Origin: Pseudohalioglobus sediminis
GTDB taxonomy: Bacteria; Pseudomonadota; Gammaproteobacteria; Pseudomonadales; Halieaceae
Assembly (NCBI RefSeq): GCF_008370495.1
Contig: NZ_VTUX01000003.1
Coordinates: forward strand, 496,001 to 560,000
Length of the DNA stretch: 64,000 bases
Reading direction: 5' to 3'
Positions within the stretch are counted from its first letter, which is position 1, and each line of letters begins with the position of its first letter. The notes beneath the pieces were generated by a model. That model was not told the DNA's origin and did no database searches. It saw only the letters and a list, made by a program, of their open reading frames with translations. The position numbers were made by a program, and so were the translations under genes. This document shows, piece by piece, positions 61,166 through 64,000 of this stretch.

Positions 61166-61890
61166 CAGGCCCAGGTCACGCCCTCCAGCGACTCCAGGAC
61201 AGCTGCCAGCGCCGCTTCGGCACAGGCCCGGGAGTTATTGTTCTCGCTGATATGCGCGACCACCAGGTGGTTCAGCTCAGCAACGCAATCCAGCTCACGC
61301 AGCAGGTCGGCAGCCTGTTCATTATTAAGGTGCCCCCAGTCACCGCCTACCCGGCGCTTGAGTTGTGGCGGATACGTGCCGCCGGCAAGCAGCCGTGTAT
61401 CGTGATTGAATTCCAGCAACAGGCTGTTACAGCCACGGTAGCTGTTAACCACATGCGGGGTCACAGAACCCAGGTCGGTGAGAATACCCAGTGAGCGTTG
61501 CTGCCAACTCAGGCGAAACTGGCAGGGCTCGAGCGCATCGTGCGGCACGGCCACAGTTTGCACGGCCAGGGCACCCACTTCGAACCTGTCGTCACAGTTG
61601 AAACAGCGCAACTCGTGAGCGCCATCACAGCGCCCACTGGCCGCAGTACCATAGGTGAGGTAGACAGGGATGCGGTACTGGCGAGACAAGCGCGCGACCC
61701 CTGCGCTGTGGTCACTGTGCTCATGGGTGACCAGGATGGCACTCAGTTGTTCCGGTGCCAGCCCGAGCCGCGCCAGTCGCCGGGTGGTCTCGCGCGCAGA
61801 AAAGCCGCAGTCAACCATAACCAGCGTGTCATCGGCCTCCACCAGGGTGGCATTGCCCTTACTGCCGGAACCGATGGAGGCAAAGCGCAT
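61132..61890 (-). CDS. MBL-fold metallo-hydrolase (WalJ/YycJ-like)
   Basis: This 252-residue protein contains the metal-binding motif HEHSDH at residues 56-61 and begins MRFASIGSGSKGNATLVEAD, typical of the YycJ/WalJ group of metallo-beta-lactamase-fold proteins, thought to be nucleases or phosphodiesterases. It is the third gene of dapA-bamC-MBL, 7 bases after bamC. Confidence 0.9.
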   Translation of the reverse strand: MRFASIGSGSKGNATLVEADDTLVMVDCGFSARETTRRLARLGLAPEQLSAILVTHEHSDHSAGVARLSRQYRIPVYLTYGTAASGRCDGAHELRCFNCDDRFEVGALAVQTVAVPHDALEPCQFRLSWQQRSLGILTDLGSVTPHVVNSYRGCNSLLLEFNHDTRLLAGGTYPPQLKRRVGGDWGHLNNEQAADLLRELDCVAELNHLVVAHISENNNSRACAEAALAAVLESLEGVTWACQSEGFDWLAV

Positions 61891-61897
61891 CGGCAGA

Positions 61898-62950
61898 TCA
61901 GTTAATGTTGCCCTTGATCAACGACAACAGCGCCTGCTGGTCGCGCACTGAGAGCTCTGTGCCCTGCTCCTGTGGGCGCAGGAATATGCGCACGCCTGCA
62001 TCACCGGCGTCCTCAAGGGTGACCACAAAGTTCTCGCCGGCATGGGGGAACTCATCGTCGCTGTCCCAGAGCCAGTCGAACCAGCCGTCATCCTCTTCGC
62101 TGGACGGACCGTTGAAGAGCGCAAAATAGGTGCCACTGCTGCGGTCGAGATCGGTGACCGAGAAGGTAGACTTCTCCAACGCGCGACCCATCGAGGCCCA
62201 GGCCCTGGGGAAGGGCAGTTGCAATTGCAGGTAGGGTTCGCCAGTGGCGCTCTCCTGCATGGAAATACGGCCGCCCGCGCTGATCGCCTGCTCTGCCACC
62301 ATGGACACGGGCGCCGCCTCGGCGCTGTTGGCGATGTACTGCGCCAGGGACCTCAGCATCTCGGCCTCCAGCTCAAGGTCATCTGACTGATCGGGCCAGT
62401 TGCCGACATCGCCAGCCTGGTTTTGCTGCAGCACATGCAGCTCACTGGTGCCGCGCTGGACACCCTGTTCGATGCGCACCTGGAACCGACTGTTCATGGG
62501 GGCTGACTCCAGTTTCAGCCAGCCCGTCTCCAGGACACCGGCGCGGGCGTCAACCCGCGACACGCCGATACCGGCGCTCGCCAGGAAGCTGCGCACCTGC
62601 GGCCATACCTGCCCGGGCGCCTCGTCCACCAGCGCCCAGCTTTCGTCACCGAGACGCTGGATACGCACCAGTTCCTCGCTACCACCCGCCACCAGCGGTG
62701 AGGGCCGTGGCACTTCAAACTTGCCGGTGTCTACAACCGAACTCTGCACCGGCGGCACCGGGTAAATCTCCTGCAGGGTTCCCGAGTCGGCGCCATCCGG
62801 CACCTTGATCGCGGCCATCTCCGGGGCTTTCTTGTAGTCATTGGATGGGTCGCGGAACACGCCCTGGTCGCCAAACAGGTAGCCGCAGCCGGAAACAGGC
62901 AGCAGCAGGACAGACAGCGCGGCCATACGCCTGAAGTGATATAGGTTCAT
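61898..62950 (-). CDS. bamC: Outer-membrane assembly lipoprotein BamC
   Basis: This 350-residue protein has a lipobox LPVSGC (C22) and two helix-grip domains typical of BamC/NlpB (residues about 100-210 and 225-345). BamC is an accessory subunit of the Bam complex that folds outer-membrane proteins. ATG at 62950 overlaps the dapA stop (ATGA); dapA-bamC linkage is characteristic of gammaproteobacteria. Confidence 0.94.
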   Translation of the reverse strand: MNLYHFRRMAALSVLLLPVSGCGYLFGDQGVFRDPSNDYKKAPEMAAIKVPDGADSGTLQEIYPVPPVQSSVVDTGKFEVPRPSPLVAGGSEELVRIQRLGDESWALVDEAPGQVWPQVRSFLASAGIGVSRVDARAGVLETGWLKLESAPMNSRFQVRIEQGVQRGTSELHVLQQNQAGDVGNWPDQSDDLELEAEMLRSLAQYIANSAEAAPVSMVAEQAISAGGRISMQESATGEPYLQLQLPFPRAWASMGRALEKSTFSVTDLDRSSGTYFALFNGPSSEEDDGWFDWLWDSDDEFPHAGENFVVTLEDAGDAGVRIFLRPQEQGTELSVRDQQALLSLIKGNIN

Positions 62951-63822
62951 ACTTCCGCCACCGCTTGCAGGGCTGCAGCCAGCTCCTGGTGATACTCTGC
63001 GGCCAGCGGCGTCAGCGGCAGGCGGATACCCCCGCCAATTCGCCCCTGGTGCTGCAAGGCCCATTTCACCGGTATCGGGTTGGACTCCAGGAACAGTGCC
63101 CGGTTGAGCGGCGCCAGCCGGCTGTCAATCGCCGCGGCAGCCTCCCGGTCACCCGCCGCCGCCAGGCGACACATCTCCGCCATCAGCGCGGGCGCCACGT
63201 TGGCGGTTACCGATATATTGCCCTGCCCCCCTGCGAGGATCAGCTCCATCGCAGTAGGGTCATCACCAGAGTACACCGCCAGCTGCTCGCCACAGCGGGC
63301 AATCAGGTCGCGGCCGCGATCCACGTCACCCGTGGCGTCCTTGATACCGACAATATTGGCAATACCCGCCAGCCTGGCCACGGTGTCGTTGTGCATATCC
63401 ACCGCGGTGCGCCCGGGCACGTTGTACAGAATTTGGGGCACATCCACCGCCTCGGCGATGGCCTTGTAATGCAGGTAGAGCCCTTCCTGCGTCGGCTTGT
63501 TGTAGTAGGGGGTTACCAACAGGCAGGCATCTGCGCCGGCATCGGCTGCGGCGCGTGTCAGTTCGATGGCTTCGCGGGTGGCGTTGGCGCCGGTGCCCGC
63601 GACTACCGGGATGCGGCCGGCCACGTACTGTACGCAGTGCCTGATCACGTCACAGTGCTCGGGTACGCTGAGTGTGGCGCTCTCACCGGTGGTGCCCACC
63701 GCGCCGATGGCGCCGGTGCCCGACTTCATGTGCAGATCCAGGAGGCGGTCCAGCGCCTCCCAGTCGACGCTGCCGTCGTTGTGCATAGGCGTAACGAGGG
63801 CGACAATACTGCCGGTAATCAT
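62947..63822 (-). CDS. dapA: 4-hydroxy-tetrahydrodipicolinate synthase
   Basis: This 291-residue class I aldolase-type enzyme condenses pyruvate with aspartate semialdehyde to enter the diaminopimelate and lysine branch. Active-site features are [20 protein letters not shown] (tyrosine of the proton relay) and GIKDATGD (Schiff-base lysine). It is the first gene of dapA-bamC-MBL with a good upstream promoter. Confidence 0.98.
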   Translation of the reverse strand: MITGSIVALVTPMHNDGSVDWEALDRLLDLHMKSGTGAIGAVGTTGESATLSVPEHCDVIRHCVQYVAGRIPVVAGTGANATREAIELTRAAADAGADACLLVTPYYNKPTQEGLYLHYKAIAEAVDVPQILYNVPGRTAVDMHNDTVARLAGIANIVGIKDATGDVDRGRDLIARCGEQLAVYSGDDPTAMELILAGGQGNISVTANVAPALMAEMCRLAAAGDREAAAAIDSRLAPLNRALFLESNPIPVKWALQHQGRIGGGIRLPLTPLAAEYHQELAAALQAVAEV

Positions 63823-63888
63823 GAGTCATTCTCCGCAACAGGCTGGCGGACAGGCGGCGCAGCGCCGGGGTCCGTCGGGAAGTCCGCC

Positions 63889-63916
63889 ATTATCCATGAA
63901 GGGGGCCGGATGACAA
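63889..63916 (-). promoter_or_regulatory. Promoter of dapA-bamC-MBL
   Basis: On the minus strand, TTGTCA (63911-63916) and GATAAT (63889-63894) are separated by 16 bases; each matches five of six consensus positions. Confidence 0.55.
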
Positions 63917-63921
63917 CCGGC

Positions 63922-63951
63922 TTGGGCTAAAATTGAACGGCCTGCTATGCT
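63922..63951 (+). promoter_or_regulatory. Possible divergent promoter at the window end
   Basis: TTGGGC and TATGCT are separated by 18 bases, about 29 bases before the putative GTG start at 63980. Weak match. Confidence 0.3.
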
Positions 63952-63979
63952 TGCATCAACCCGGATTTGAGGACTTCCC

Positions 63980-64000
63980 GTGATCGCTGTGCCTGCCATT
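63980..64000 (+). CDS. Start of an unidentified gene (7 codons visible)
   Basis: A GTG codon preceded by TTGAGGA opens a frame (MIAVPAI) that runs out of the window. It is divergent from dapA. Too short to identify, and whether it is really coding is uncertain. Confidence 0.35.

Overview
This window reads as chromosomal core genome of a marine-type gammaproteobacterium. It is GC-rich and densely coded, and I see no tRNA, rRNA, insertion sequence, phage gene or CRISPR array. Gene order resembles that of Pseudomonas and Cellvibrionales/Halieaceae-like bacteria (inference from remembered synteny). Examples are rplM-rpsI-bc1-sspA-sspB, zapE beside a DegS/AlgW protease and hisDG, the yrbG-kdsD-kdsC-lptCAB-rpoN-hpf-ptsN-rapZ-ptsO run, mreBCD-maf-rng-yhdP opposite gatCAB, and dapD-dapE and dapA-bamC.

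Layout. 1-2.1 kb: the gcvP end, a tandem universal stress protein and a membrane-anchored redoxin. 2.4-6.5 kb: a tightly overlapping four-gene cassette (DUF3348, a MotA/TolQ-like channel with a very long coiled-coil tail, a MotB/OmpA-like protein, DUF2894) that looks like an ion-driven envelope motor related to ZorAB. 6.6-14.4 kb: a DUF885 protein, an RND efflux adaptor and pump, and an arylsulfatase. 14.5-20 kb: DUF1244, an apparently exported Nudix protein, dnaE, sspB and sspA. 20-25.2 kb: a cytochrome bc1 operon in which cytochrome b and c1 are one ORF, then rpsI-rplM and zapE. 25.3-31.2 kb: yhcB/zapG, a Nif3-like protein, a DegS/AlgW-like protease, hisD-hisG, ibaG and a solitary mlaC. 31.3-41.3 kb: yrbG, Kdo synthesis, LPS transport, rpoN, nitrogen PTS genes, mgtE and darP. 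41.3-49.8 kb: yhdP, rng, maf and mreDCB on the minus strand. 50-56.7 kb: gatCAB, a PA4642-like gene, a MAPEG protein, a YffB-like reductase, dapD and dapE. 56.7-64 kb: an SDR, rsmJ, a divergent class III cyclase-like protein, an LRR lipoprotein, a lipid A-type acyltransferase, an MBL hydrolase, bamC and dapA.

Many genes serve the cell envelope: LPS synthesis and export (kdsD, kdsC, lptCAB, lpxL-like, yhdP), outer-membrane assembly and lipid retrieval (bamC, mlaC), cell shape (mreBCD) and diaminopimelate (dapA, dapD, dapE). The most interesting candidate system is the 2.4-6.5 kb motor cassette. Other points worth checking are the bc1 fusion, an mreC gene without a canonical start codon, the loss of mlaFEDB and murA from their usual site, and the cyclase-like protein in which a key Asn is replaced. 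All family assignments come from reading translated sequence; no database search was possible.
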